Assembly (NCBI GenBank): GCA_030737875.1
Contig: CM060921.1
Location: 399,320,192 to 399,384,191 of the forward strand
DNA from: Allium sativum
Lineage: Eukaryota > Streptophyta > Magnoliopsida > Asparagales > Amaryllidaceae
DNA: 64,000 nt
Reading direction: 5' to 3'
The notes beneath the pieces are model-generated. The model had not been told where the DNA came from. It did no database searches and worked only from the letters and a program-made list of their open reading frames with translations. A program made the position numbers and the translations under genes. Shown here one piece after another: positions 11,417 to 23,011 of this stretch. Every line of letters starts with the position of its first letter. Within the stretch, counting starts at the first letter, position 1.

Positions 11417-12200
11417 TATTAACGTCAAAAAGTGGGACTCTTGACAATAAAACCCAAAGTGCGTAAGCCACTCATAAATGACAGAATATTCATGTAGTCA
11501 CAATCATAGAGTGCAAGAATAAAAGTAAAATAGGGAATATGCAAGAGTTTTAGAGTGGTTCAGCTTAATCCAAGCCTACGTCAACCTATAATCTATTTTT
11601 ATACTATCAATTAAAGGTTATAGTTTTTCGATAGTCAGAAAGTGAAAAAGATGATTATACATGAAATCCTTTTGTTGATATGGTGCTCAACATTTTTTGA
11701 GCTATAATGTCCTTGCTAGCCGTGCCGAACCAGAAAATATTTAAGAAGAAGAAGTCCTTTTTAGCCTTTGAAATAGATACTTATAACTAAGTACTTGGGT
11801 CGGATCCACATCCCACATGGCAACCATCCCGGGTCGAGTCGACCACGTGTCATGAGATGCAAGAAATCAGGGTAGGTGGCTAGGCCCGGTCTTCACGTGA
11901 AGAACAACCTTCCTTGTATAATGTAGTACACATGTCATCCGATCTTGATATTAAGAAGATAGAGTAGGTCCAAGGTTGACCAAGTTTGTCATCATTGGGA
12001 GTTGTTCCAGGGTCCAGATCGGTACGGGTCAGCTCAGGATAGCCGACCTAAGGAGATTTGATCCGAAGTAGGCCTGGAGGTGCTTGGAGTGTCATGTAGA
12101 CCCGGGTCAGGCCGACGGGGCTAAAATGAAGTGAATCGAAAGGATGGGCCGAGATGGCCTATGCTGACCCGAGATGTTGATCGACCCGGGGATTCAAACA
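11417..12200 (-). repeat. Probable 5' LTR of element H
   Basis: Its inner end (TATTAACGTCAAAA on plus) corresponds to the end of G's LTR (TGTTGACGTCAAAA), and the next bases include the shared phrases GTGGTTC and GCCTACGT. The outer end is placed at ATTCAAACA because that would give TGTT...AACA-type termini; this boundary is a guess since no second copy is available. 12201-12344 between it and D's LTR is unassigned. Confidence 0.5.
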
Positions 12201-12344
12201 TAAAATACACAAATTTCCAGGAGCTTTAGCACTTCATCCAAGTGAATTAGGATAGTGAGGACCAAGTTCTCAAAATCCTGAACATTTGGCTTGATAGAAA
12301 TCTGAATTGTGACGGCCTTGTCAAAAGGCGTGCGAAAAAAACAT

Positions 12345-14441
12345 AAAGTCTAGTGAGTTGTATAATTGCTAGAACCATTGTTAAAGGAAATAGATAGAAT
12401 AGTAACTTAGTGTCATATAGGGTAAGTGTGTGAACAAATAGTAGGTTCCATGTAGGAATGTTGTACAAAGGTTATAGGTAAGGTCAATTGTCATCTCATT
12501 TGATAGAATTTGATTGTTTGCACTTCTGTGATTACAGAATATAATATAATTAGGACAATTTTCCTAATACTACCTATTGATCGGCTGGTAATAAACCATA
12601 GAGTGATAATCTATGCCACTATGGTTCTTGGGCTTATAAGACCTGATCCATCAGCAAAAATACATAGCATTACAATATTCATTGCAATGTCATATTTTCA
12701 CTGATTCATTAAATGAACACACATTGTACCACTAGAATGCACCTGCACCCACCTGTAAATGGACCATCTTACTAACTAGCATAATATTAGCGTGCCCTAG
12801 CCTCCTCCCTAGTGTGAGACCGTCTATGATAAAAGGGTATGCCTCCTAGTATGGATCCCCAAAAAATAAATCCAACTTGGCTCAAATCCCCTTTGATTAG
12901 GACCTCCATATATTTATCGTAGAAAGCATAGCCATAGAATTGCCTATTTTCGGGACCACCATAATAACCAAAACCATAGAATTTCCTATTTATAAGGCCG
13001 CCATAGAAAGATAGAAAATATAGCAATAGAATTTCTTATTTACGAGTCCACCACCAAACCATAGCATCAGGCTTATAACTTAACTTCATTTAAGTTCAAT
13101 TTTATTAAGCCTATTTTGTTCATTTATAACCTCATTTTATATTTATATTTACACCCAAACCAGATTTGTTTATTATGATTCTTTGTATTTGGACAATCTA
13201 TTATATTTGTGCAAATATATTTTAGTATACTATCCGTCATAACATGTGTCATGGTCATTTGGAAATTCTTATGAAGTATGCCTATTTTCAGTTCAACTTC
13301 CTTTTTGACACAGTTTTAATATTACATGTCAATTTAACCCTCAATTATCAAATACTCTTTTATATAATTCCAATTGAATCATATTTTACAGCTTGTGACA
13401 AATAAAATGGATTATAATCCATCACAATAAGTTAGGCACATGAATCAGTGCCTAAATCGATCGTATATGTTTGTCAATATTGCAAATATAGGCACATTTT
13501 TTGGATTAACCAAATATTAACATAAAAATGTAAAGTCAGATGCCAAACGTGGGAAATTTTTTTGATAAGATATCTTACAATAATTTTTAATATTAAATAA
13601 TTAAAAACTGCAAAAGAAGGACAGAAAAATAATTTATAGAAAAAATTTACAAAAAATATATAGCTTACAGAAAATGAAAAAAACTGTAAGGAACTGTAAA
13701 TAACAATTACAACTATTGTTAAGCCAGTTTACCTATACATAATAAAAGTCTAATTAATATAAAACTGAACAGAAAAGCTTCCTTCATGGGTCCAGCAGAA
13801 CCTCCCCCATAGGAGTAAATATTTTTAGTTAACAAATCTTAATTCCCTTAAAAATTAAATTTTTGTTGCCCCGTCTTCAAAAAGGAAGACAGCCTAGGTG
13901 GGGAAGAAATTTGTGTTGTGAAAAATGAGGATGGGTTGGAGGTTTATTTATAGGTAAGGTTGAAGATCCTAAGTCGTTGATTTAGTATGAGCTACCCATG
14001 TCCTAAGACATATTAGGGGTTTCCACGTCAGTTCAAAATTTGAAATAGGCTAATCAGAAAATGCCACATCAACAAAAAGTTCTAGAGAAATTATCCTCAT
14101 TCTTTTGATTTCATGCTAGGTACATAAGCACATGGGTGGTTCGATGCACTCAGTGCCGGGTTGACCCAGGAGTCGCTATAGCCTGAGTCGACCCATGGGT
14201 TGACCTGGGTGAGGTACGGGTTGACTTGACCTAACATATATGTTTTTTTTCTTGTTGTTTAAAATTTGAAACTTTGAATTGCACTATTGTATTCATTTTA
14301 CATCCATTTTTCGCAAACCATATATGTTCTAAACTAGAAAATCGTGACAGACTCAATGGTGTTATTCCGGTTGTCAAATTATGAAAATTTACAACTTACT
14401 ATTTAATTAATTACCGGGTATTAAAAATTCGGGCTGTTACA
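12345..14441 (-). repeat. 3' LTR of element D (inner end missing)
   Basis: On the minus strand it starts TGTAACAGCCCG directly after a purine tract. It matches 48015-49605, the 5' LTR, including the region with repeated CCATAGAATT phrases (12905-13065) and a TATA motif (TATAAATA, 13945-13952 on minus). About 430 bases that should lead to the GGTGTTTCA end are absent. Confidence 0.75.
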
Positions 14442-14453
14442 TTCTCCCCTCCG
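14442..14453 (-). other. Polypurine tract of D
   Basis: CGGAGGGGAGAA on the minus strand abuts the TGTAACAG start of the 3' LTR. The adjoining GAGGACCAAATCC resembles the GGGGACGAAATCC found upstream of the tracts of A and F. Confidence 0.85.
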
Positions 14454-15039
14454 TAAAGGATTTGGTCCTCAAAATATCTATGGGTAAGAGGATAAGATAA
14501 ATGTTTTCATACAAGTATATATAACCATCTACTCAATTATCATCTGTTGTTCCTAAATTTTCTAATGCATTGCATGTAGTATGCATTATGCAATAGTGTA
14601 GTGTATTTGACCTAAATTAGTGCAAGAGATTACGCAGTCTACTAATTTAGTCAACCTCCTTTTTATGCAATCATGTCGGTGCCATGTACTCAGATGTATT
14701 CAAAAAGTCTTAATGATAACATACAGTTCTACATGTGTGCTCCAACCATCATTCAAATGCAATAGCCAAATGCTAACCATCTATTATATCAACCATGAAA
14801 ATAAAGAAAAATGCACATACATCCATATGCATATATTAGTGTCCTATTTGCCGATCCTCAATAGTGCATACTGTGTATATATGCGTCCACTTGCAAACAC
14901 TAGCATCCACTAGCATACATCTGGCACAACATGTTCTAATAACATGTCTCAACCATATCTTATCATCCATGGGTTAAATCCTAAGATTTATAGATTCATA
15001 GGATAGGAAAGATTGCCTATTCAAAACTAACAATAGAAA
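14454..15039 (-). other. 3' internal non-coding region of D
   Basis: This lies between the pol remnant and the purine tract. No gene is seen; it is AT-rich and corresponds in position to the 3' internal regions of A and F. Confidence 0.55.
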
Positions 15040-15720
15040 AAGATTGAAGTGTACCACCAAAGAGAAATGGATAAGAAATGCACATCTTCTCCTATGGCTC
15101 GCATGTATCTTCGCAAGCATCATCTCCCCAATAAACCTTTACAAGCCGCACTTTCTTATTCCTTAGCTTCTTGATCTCTTAGTCTAGGATCCATGGAGGC
15201 ACTCGACGAACGGATATCTCTCTCTCAATCTCTACATCCTCCCACATACTACACTCTAATACCACCGATGAGTCATTTAGGCAATTCTAGAAGCATGAAA
15301 CATGAAATACATCATGCACTCTAGAAAGTCTCTCAAGTAGCTGAACTTTACAAGCCACCTATCCCCACTTTCTCTGTAATTGGTAATGGTCTTACGAACT
15401 TGCCTATGGGATCAAATCTTACCACATTCCTTGGGGAGGTACCTTCTGGGAGACTAGGTCACCAACTCCAAACTCTAGAACAGCCCTCCACTTGTCCGCA
15501 TAAGACTTATGCTGATCTTGTGCCATTATCATCCTTCTTTTCAAGTAAATCTCATTGGAGGTCTCTCTATTCATGTCTAGCACAAGAAGTAGTCTATCAG
15601 TCGACTCCCAATAACACGAAGGATATCTGCAAAGTCATCCATAAAAAGCTTTGAATGATGCCATGCTAATGCTTGCTTGGTGTTAGCCTACTTTGTGAAC
15701 TAGGCAACACAAAGTCGAGA
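15040..15720 (-). pseudogene. gag-pol: Integrase C-terminus and chromodomain remnant of D
   Basis: Translated on the minus strand with frame changes, it gives the end of integrase: HKSYADKW near 15500, a VSQKVPP segment matching the usual VFLKVSP, then LSRVHDVFHVS near 15300, followed by VRLVKVYWGDDACEDTCE (about 15090-15150), a chromodomain-like tail. In living relatives this C-terminal module guides integration into heterochromatin. At the position of the conserved chromodomain Trp this copy reads Cys, with a TAG two codons later. The upstream integrase core is missing because T adjoins at 15721. Confidence 0.75.
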
Positions 15721-16449
15721 TGTTAAGTGTTGAAGTACATTCCTTCTTAAAAAGTATCGGATCGGATTAGAGGGCTACTACCCAATCGGATCGGAGGAAT
15801 ACTACGCAATCGGGTCGGAGGGCTACTACCAGTTCGGGACGGAACAGAGCAAAATGGACAAGGACTCAGGTTCAGCTCAGGTCGGGTCGGATCGGGTGCC
15901 CCGATCCGAACCCATTCTGTTCGCTCTTCCGAACCGAACCCAACATACCATATCACTTCACCCCACGACCTCCTGGATGTTCGGGGGTAGTTATGACCAT
16001 TTCCTACCCATGATGACCACTAATCTGGTGCGCTGTCAACACTGGAATCCATCTGAGCCCGAGAACGATGGGATGAAATCCACGTAGCTCCGACCCGAAC
16101 CGAATTCTGAGTGAATTTCCACCTATTAATACCCCGTCAAGAGACATTTGAAGGGATCTTTTCGAGCATTCTGAGAGTTCAAACACCTTTGAGAACTGAA
16201 CTTCAGCATTCCCAAACAATCCAAATAGTCATTCAAAGTATTTTTTGAGATAATTGAGTGAATGTACATGAAAAGTGAGTGAAATTGAGTGATTATCTCA
16301 TTGTATTTACATCTATATCATCGAGGAAAGTGATTATAAAGTGGACGTAGGCTTTCCGACTATAAATCCTATGTCTTCATTTTATTTTTGATCTTATTTT
16401 ATTTTGATTTTAGTTAATTTGGGTGTTAGAGCCACTTTTTGGTCTAACA
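15721..16449 (+). repeat. 5' LTR of element T
   Basis: It opens TGTTAAGTG and closes GGTCTAACA, giving TGTTA...TAACA inverted ends, and is followed by a primer-site-like sequence. No second copy exists in the window, so the outer end is inferred from the terminal motif and from the point where D's integrase homology stops. Confidence 0.75.
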
Positions 16450-16452
16450 TTT

Positions 16453-16470
16453 TGGTGCTTTCACTGAGAA
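16453..16470 (+). other. Primer binding site of T
   Basis: TGGTGCTTTCACTGAGAA lies just inside the LTR. The TTTGGTGCTTTCA pattern is typical of plant Tat-lineage elements. I do not name the tRNA. Confidence 0.65.
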
Positions 16471-16589
16471 CCATTTGAATTCTCTGTTTTTCTGGATTAT
16501 CGTTCTACTTTTTGGACCGTTGAGTTCAAAGAAGTTAATCCTCAAGTTTCGACGCTTTTGAATATTTGTCGTTTGATTGTTGAAGAACT

Positions 16590-19500
16590 ATGGTTAAAGG
16601 AAAAGGCAAGGAAGTTCAAAACAGTCGAGAGAACGGAGTTGGTGAAGATCAGCAAAACCCGGTTGTGACAAGGTCTCCCGGGCAGAGCTCGGGAGTGGAT
16701 CGGATAGGTTCAGGAAATCCGAACCGAACTCAAGGAGAGAGCTCCGATCTGATCCGAGTAGGAGAATCTGAAGCAGTGCACTCCCCTAACCTGAACCGAT
16801 CCGAACAAGTTGCTCTGCTCCGATCCGAACAAGTTTCCCAGCTCCGACCAAAACAGATTGCTCAGCTCCGATCCGATCCGTTGCTAGGTGATGCTGGAAC
16901 CTCTACTTGAGCTCCTCCAAATGCTCCGACTCCAGCCACCAGGATCAATGATCAGATCAATCCATCTGCGCCTATTACCCAAGGAGATTTTTCGCGCCTT
17001 CTTGACATGCTTGAGAGCACTAAGGAGGCTATGAAAATCCACGAGCGCACCAATCTCATGATGCAAGAGAATATGAGAATCATGAGCAGGGAAATTAGCG
17101 AACTCCGCAGACAGAGAACCCCATCCCTGGTTCATCACACATCAATGGATCAGTCTTCTTCTTCTGAGGAAGAACGGCCCCGTGAAAGAAGGCCGCTCGA
17201 ACGACCTCAGAATTTGGAGCAGATGACGTTCGGATCTTTGGGGTCCCGCGAGGATGCTGCACGGGTACTAGGACCCAATGATCCGAGCTTGAGAGAGCCT
17301 ATGTTGTTAACAATGCGGGGATCCCATGTATTGCCTAGAGACCCTAACCGTACCAATCCCACTCAGGGACAAATGCTCCAACCCCTTCCTCCCGAGATCG
17401 ATCGGGAACGTAGGGAACAAAGCAAAGCAGAAGCGGCTCGAAGAAGGAGGGCGTCCCTTGATCAGGAGCCCAGAGGAGACCCGAACATCAGAAGGAGGGC
17501 GTCCCTGATCAAGAGCTCAGAGGAAACCCGGACATCAGAGCTAAGGAGCCTGAACGACCCTTGACCAATGCTGACGTATGGACTATGGTACGCCAGATCA
17601 TGTCTGAAAGTCGGAACTACACCAATGAAGATTATGGAATTGAGCGAAGCCACACTCCCTTTACTGATGACATCCTCAACTTTCAGTTTCCCCGACGTTT
17701 TAACCTGCCGCAGATGGACAGGTACAACGGGAGAACCGACCCAGGACAACATTTGATGCGATACGCATGGCTCATGAATGCTGCTGCTGCCCCTGACGTA
17801 GTGAAGAGTAAAGCCTTCCCGATCTATTTGGAAGACTTGGCGCTGCTATGGTTTACCCGACTTCCTCCTCGGTCGATATCAAATTTTAAGGAATTGAGCG
17901 AACGTTTTATGAATCAATTCCGACTTCACGCCCGAAAGTCTAAGAATGTTATTGAATTATCAAGAATTAAGCAAGCGCCGGGTGAGTCTTTGAAGTCATA
18001 TCTCGACGGTTTCAACTTAGCTGTAACTGAAGTCAGTGACCCGCACGAGCCCACCATCTTGATGGCTTTAATGGAAGGAGTCGATCCTGATTCCGAGTTT
18101 GGAGATTATCTTTCTGGGAATCCACCTCCCACAAGAGAGTTATTTTATGAAAAGGCCGATATTCATTTAAGATGAGAGGAAGCAAGGGCAAATAGAAAGA
18201 GAAAGTCCGGAGCGGCTTCAAAAGAAACTGTTCAGAGTAATGTTGCCGTGAAGCAGTCTGGAGAAAGTTCCGGGAAAGTCGAAGTGAATGTGGGAAACAA
18301 AAATGGAAACGACAATAATGGAAACAAGGGCAATAACAACCGTAATGCAAATGGTAACAGAAGAAATAGGAACCGAGGAAGTAATTCCGACAAAAGACCC
18401 CGGTTCCAGACCTATGAGAATTATTCACCGCTGAACGACACTCTGGAGAACATTTACTTGGATACATACAATGTTTTGCAATACAAAAGACCGCCGCCTC
18501 GAGACTCAACGGAGAAAGAAATCGCAACTGGAAAATTTTGTTTATTTCATGGAACTCATGGGCATTCAACGAATGAATGTCGACATTTGAGAGATGTGAT
18601 TGAGAAGCTGCTGCGCGAAGGAAAATTGGATGAGTATAAGGCTGCGCCAAGAGACAGGGGGCAAGGAGAATAGGCCCCAAACCAGAATCAATCTGCTCCC
18701 AAGCCTACAGCGCAGCAGAAAGGCAAGGGAATTGTTATTAACACCATAGTAGGTGGACCCCACCCAGCTATCCATGGTTTTAGAGCAATGAACCAATACG
18801 TTAATGCAGCTAAGCACGTAGATGTGGATGAATGTGATGATTTGGAAGATATCGCCCCTATGAAACAGCAGAGGACAATGTTTGATGACGTGGTGTTCCG
18901 TAGCAGAGACAATACCAGAATCCAGTCACCCATCGAAGATCCGTTGGTCATTACCACTACCATTGGACCGACATTGGTTCATAAGGTGCTAGTAGACAAT
19001 GGAAGCTCTGTTAATATTTTTTTTAAAAAGTCATTCGATCGGATGAAACTTGAGTCTGAAGATTTGAAGCCATGCAAAGGTTGGATCCGAGGCTTTAACG
19101 GAGCGTCGACAGCTCCAATGGGGTATATAGAATTGCCTGTAACATTGGGGCAAGGGGAACGTCGAAGAGTACGAATGCTTCAGTTCGTAGTGTAGGACGT
19201 AGATTCGCCCTACAATGCATTTTTGGGAAGGCCTGCCCTTGCAGAGTTCAGCGCTTGCATCGCCCCTTGGTGTTTATTGCTTAAGTTCCCAACTGAAGCC
19301 GGAACAGGAGTAATGAGAGGAGATCAAGTCTCCGGATGGGCTTGCTATGTTGCCGAATTAAAGATGTTGATGAAGGGACTCAACATCGAGAGTAAAGGTG
19401 CCTCGCCTCCTCCAAAGGAGGGTTCGGCGTAGCAATTAGAGGGATCAGCCCCGAAGGAGTTGCCCAAAGGAACGCCTGAAGACTTGGATCCCAGAAAAGA

Positions 19501-20206
19501 TGAGGAACCAGAGGCTAGAAATGCAACTCCTAACGAAGCAACAGTGGACATACCCATTGAGGAAGCTGATCCAATAAGAGTTTTGAAGATTGGATCCCAG
19601 TTGGATCCACATCGAGCCAAAGAACTAACTGACTTCCTGAAGGCAAACCTGGATGTGTTTGCCTGGACCCACGCCGACATGCGTGGGATATCGCCATCCA
19701 TCATGAGTCATTCATTAAATATAAACCCAAAACACCCGCATGTAAAGCAAAAGAGACGTGTGCTGGGCCAGAGAGGTCGGCAGCTCTGAAAGAAGAAGTG
19801 GAGAAGCTGAAAGAGAATGGATTTATTAGAGATTCGACATATCCCGAATGGATATCGAATCCTGTTTTAGTAAAGAAGCCAAACGGAAAGTGGCAGACAT
19901 GCATTGATTTTTCAGACTTGAAGAAAGATTGCCCGAAAGATAGCTTCCCACTCCCCAGAATTGACCAGCTCGTAGATTCAACAGCGGGACACGAACTTCT
20001 TTCTTTCATGGACGCATATTCCGGGTACAACCAGATTCCTATGCACGTGCCCGATCAAGAACACACGAGTTTTATTACAAATTTGGGGTTGTATTGCTAT
20101 GTGGTCATGCCATTCGGATTGAAAAACGTTGGAGCCATCTATCAACGCTTGGTGAACAGGATGTTTTATAACCAAATAGGGAAGACTATGGAAGTTTATG
20201 TGGATG
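16590..20206 (+). pseudogene. gag-pol: Gag-protease-reverse transcriptase pseudogene of T
   Basis: Starting at ATG 16590, gag has a charged N-terminal part with a coiled-coil-like stretch (17000-17100, LLDMLESTKEAMKIHERTN), then the capsid domain (17640-18170: RYNGRTDPGQHLMRY, LWFTRLPPRSI) and an Asn/Gly-rich basic tail (18250-18400) followed by a FCLFHGTHGHSTNEC zinc-finger-like motif. Protease has LVDNGSSVNI (about 18990). Reverse transcriptase begins about 19780 with NGFIRDS, KDSFPLPRIDQLVD, MDAYSGYNQI and MPFGLKN, ending at YVD of the catalytic YVDD. Damage is light: stops at 16908, 18173, 18671, 19193 and 19430, and two single-base deletions near 17505 and 19765. Otherwise one frame runs through gag, protease and polymerase. 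Confidence 0.88.
17443..17537 (+). repeat. 48/47-bp tandem duplication within T gag
   Basis: GAAGGAGGGCGTCCC recurs at 17443 and 17491. The second unit is one base shorter (CCCTG for CCCTTG), and that missing base shifts the gag frame. Confidence 0.85.
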
Positions 20207-20222
20207 TTTTATAACCAAATAG
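20159..20222 (+). repeat. Templated filler duplication at the T/D junction
   Basis: A 21-bp sequence beginning GGATGTTTTATAACC occurs at 20159-20179 inside T's reverse transcriptase and again at 20202-20222, exactly where T stops and D begins. GGATG in YVD-encoding DNA is shared by both, a likely microhomology for the template switch. Confidence 0.8.
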
Positions 20223-20405
20223 CAAAGATTACCGGTACTCCCTTCTCGGAGATGCTCCATCTAATGAATCCCTTTTTCCAAAAGCTGACCCAATTGCTTG
20301 CCAAGCTTTCTCCTTTACCTCAGAGCTATATAACGAACATCAATGCTCAATGCTTAGCGTACTGAGATAGATCTATAAATCAATCTCACACCTAGAAGGT
20401 AGTCC
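20223..20405 (-). pseudogene. gag-pol: Reverse transcriptase N-terminal scrap of D
   Basis: On the minus strand the E-proximal end reads GLPSRCEIDL, continuing the conserved segment interrupted at 45926. Further on, LLEKGFIRWSISEKGVPVIFA (split here by frame changes) matches the start of reverse transcriptase in F (KELLEKGFIRRSISE). The homology stops at about 20223, the T junction. Confidence 0.75.
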
Positions 20406-22895
20406 TGTGACGGCCTGCCCTGCACCAGCCGACATTTCCAATGTAAGTGCGTTGTGCCAATGTCCAATCAACACGGGACGGTCGCCAAAGAAAGGAAAAG
20501 AAACTAACAAGGAACCTGTAGAATGTCTGATAATGCATGGAATAAAATATAATAATAACATACTTGACAAAACAGGCGAGACATTGCATAAGCTAAAAAC
20601 TAAACCGTAATCATCATAGCAGCGGAAATTCAAGATATAGTTTATTACAACTCCAACATAATGTCTCTAAAGCAAATAAAAAGGTACACTACCAATGCCC
20701 AAAGCAGTGACTAGCAACAACACAGGGAGAATATCTATATATATCATACGTGGAAGCCTCCTGCTCGTCTCCGGTACAGCTACTTGTGCATACCACCTCA
20801 CCTTTCTCTAGTCTGCCCATTTAAGAGCACCTAGAGTAATAAGAAGAGACATCAAACTCTGGGTCAGACAAAAGTCTGGTATGAGCGATAAGCAACAAAA
20901 CAGAACAATAACAGGTATACATAACCATACCTAAACGTGGACCTACAACCAAAGAGTTAGCACACAAGATGTACACTACACTAAGGTAAAACTAACATAA
21001 GGTGTCAAGGTAACGGGGAAGGGGTATGCATGTCATAGTGATATCAAACAATCAAGCATAGCAACCATCCTTACATCTCTCACTCAGTGCGTAAAGCATA
21101 TGGTATCCACCGCTTTGATCACCCAAATCCTTGCTATGATCAATCTGCCCCCATGGAGTCATGGTGATTCCACTGCACTGATCCATAGCCACTAGTCCTT
21201 GCTATGTCCACTCTACCCCATGAAGTCGTGACGACTTCACTGCACTGGCTCATAGCCATGCTACGATCACTCTGCCCCATGGAGTAATAACTACCCTACT
21301 GCACTGATCTGTAGCCTAACTTTCGTCTCTCGTTGGTGAATCAAAGCTACGGACGTTGACAACTCCTTAGCACACGTCCTGCAGCAAAGCCCAATCATGA
21401 AGTTGACTCATTGGTTCCCAACTGGATCCTGAGTTCTACTTCCTATTTGGACTACCTTTGCATCTCAGGTTTTGGTCTTCTCCGGATCGGTTTAGTCTTC
21501 CTTCTCATCTTTGGTTCGGTTCGGTCGTGATCACCCATCGGGTTGGGTCGTGATACCCCACTTAGTTCGGATCGTGACTCTAGGCTTCATGGCTCCACCA
21601 GTTTGGTCTTCCCCTTCAAGCTTCGGGTCGTAACTTGCTCCCACAGGCGGTTAGTGGCACACTCCAGGAGAACTGGTCGGCTCGGAGCTTCTGGTTCATG
21701 GTCCACCAAGTGGTTCGGGCCGCGCCACAATGCCAAGATCGAGTTACTTCACAACAGGTCGGTCCAGAGCCTTCATATACGGTTCATGATTCAGGTAGGC
21801 GAGCGGTTCAGTATCCATGTCACAATGGGTCGGTTCGGGGGGGGGGGGGGGAGGGACGATCCGATCCGGTTCCTGCACAACTTTCCTACAACTTCGAGCG
21901 ACTGTTTTTACGCCACACAACGACGTTTTCGAGCATTCTAACTGTTCTAAACAACCATAAAACATGCCAAACAGTGATAGCAACATATAACATCAACCAT
22001 AAACACCAAACGACAATAGCTATGTCAAAATAGATCAAACATACTCAAAACCCATATTTTCCCCTTAATCATGCTTAACCACAACTAATGATAGGATTAG
22101 CAAAACATATCCAAATTAACCCAAATTTCTAACAGAGGCTTAAAATAATATTTAAGAATTTCTAAACATTTTTCCAAATTTTTCTGAGTTATAATTTCGC
22201 TAATTAACACTAATCACCCCTAATCAGTCATAATTAGTGAAAAAACAATGCAAATCACTCACCTTTGCCATAAATTAAGATATAAGATCTGGAACTCTAC
22301 TGTTTGGGTCGAATTACTAGGCAACAAAGCAGCTCCAACTATGATTTGATGTTGATTTGCCTTAATTTGATGTTGATTAGCTTAATCCTTGATTAGAGAG
22401 CGATTTGGGATGAAATTAGAAGGTGGAGTCAATTGTTAGGGTTTCTAAGAGGTAATTGGCTTCTAGAAAACTGAAATAGAATGAAAACCTAACTCATTTC
22501 AGCCTCCCCATAACCCTAATCCCGAAATGGGTTATGGGTCCATTTGCTAATTACCCTAATCAGCCCACTTAAGCAGTTTTTTACCTTCTAAACCTTGTTT
22601 CAGCCATATCTCCCAAACGATGAGTCCGTTTGGCTAATGTGACCACTCTACGGAATTGTAAACCATCATCCAAATCCAATGGAAGTGGTTTAGGTCAAAA
22701 TTAATTGCCAATCAAATGTTATGGCTGAAACAAGATCAGCTAGGGGCAAAATGGTCATTTAAAAATCGGCAAAAATCATGAACATGGGAAATGACCCCAA
22801 TAGTCGTCCCCCAAAGTTACACGAATATAGAACCTCATTTGAAAAAGAAAGAAATATTCTATGATCCTTCGATACGTAGTATGCAAGTCGTTACA
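20406..22895 (-). repeat. 3' LTR of element E
   Basis: On minus it starts TGTAACGACTTG and ends CCGTCACA. It aligns along its full length with 43413-45925. Unlike that copy, it holds a run of about 14 G near 21838. Five-base AGTCC flanks its outer end. Confidence 0.9.
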
Positions 22896-22907
22896 CTCTC
22901 CCCCCTT
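22896..22907 (-). other. Polypurine tract of E
   Basis: AAGGGGGGAGAG on minus abuts the 3' LTR start TGTAACG. Upstream GGAATTTCGAGGGCGAAAT is the counterpart of the block before other chromovirus tracts. 22908-23011 is E's short 3' internal non-coding stretch, cut off by F. Confidence 0.88.
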
Positions 22908-23011
22908 GAGAAATTTCGCCCTCGAAATTCCTCAACTAAGGAACAACCAATGGGTCCCGCATACCTACCAGCCATATCTTGCAATCAAACATACAAAACA
23001 AACAAAACAAA

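Larger units (their letters stand above)
9701..12200 (-). mobile_element. Element H: gag-only LTR retrotransposon remnant
   Basis: On the minus strand it shows, in order, a probable LTR (11417-12200), a degenerate primer site (11396-11416) and a gag gene (9701-11331). No protease, reverse transcriptase or integrase follows, and no 3' LTR was found. The gag and primer site are related to those of element G, so H is an older, truncated member of the same gag-only group. Confidence 0.7.
15721..20222 (+). mobile_element. Element T: truncated Tat-lineage Ty3/Gypsy retrotransposon
   Basis: A 5' LTR, primer site, gag, protease and the first part of reverse transcriptase are present on the plus strand. 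The element stops abruptly within the reverse transcriptase active-site motif; RNase H, integrase and the 3' LTR are gone. Gag and protease sequences are of the Athila/Tat type, unlike the chromoviruses around it. It sits inside D. Confidence 0.85.

Noticed and set aside
14620..14913. 97-codon plus-strand frame
   Set aside because: It is antisense to D's 3' non-coding region and has no domain signature.
18033..18680. 215-codon minus-strand frame
   Set aside because: It is an antisense shadow of T's gag, which has clear capsid and zinc-finger-like motifs on plus.
21543..22033. Two 132-codon plus-strand frames in E's 3' LTR
   Set aside because: They lie in a non-coding LTR opposite the element's strand, cross a poly-G run and are broken in the other LTR.
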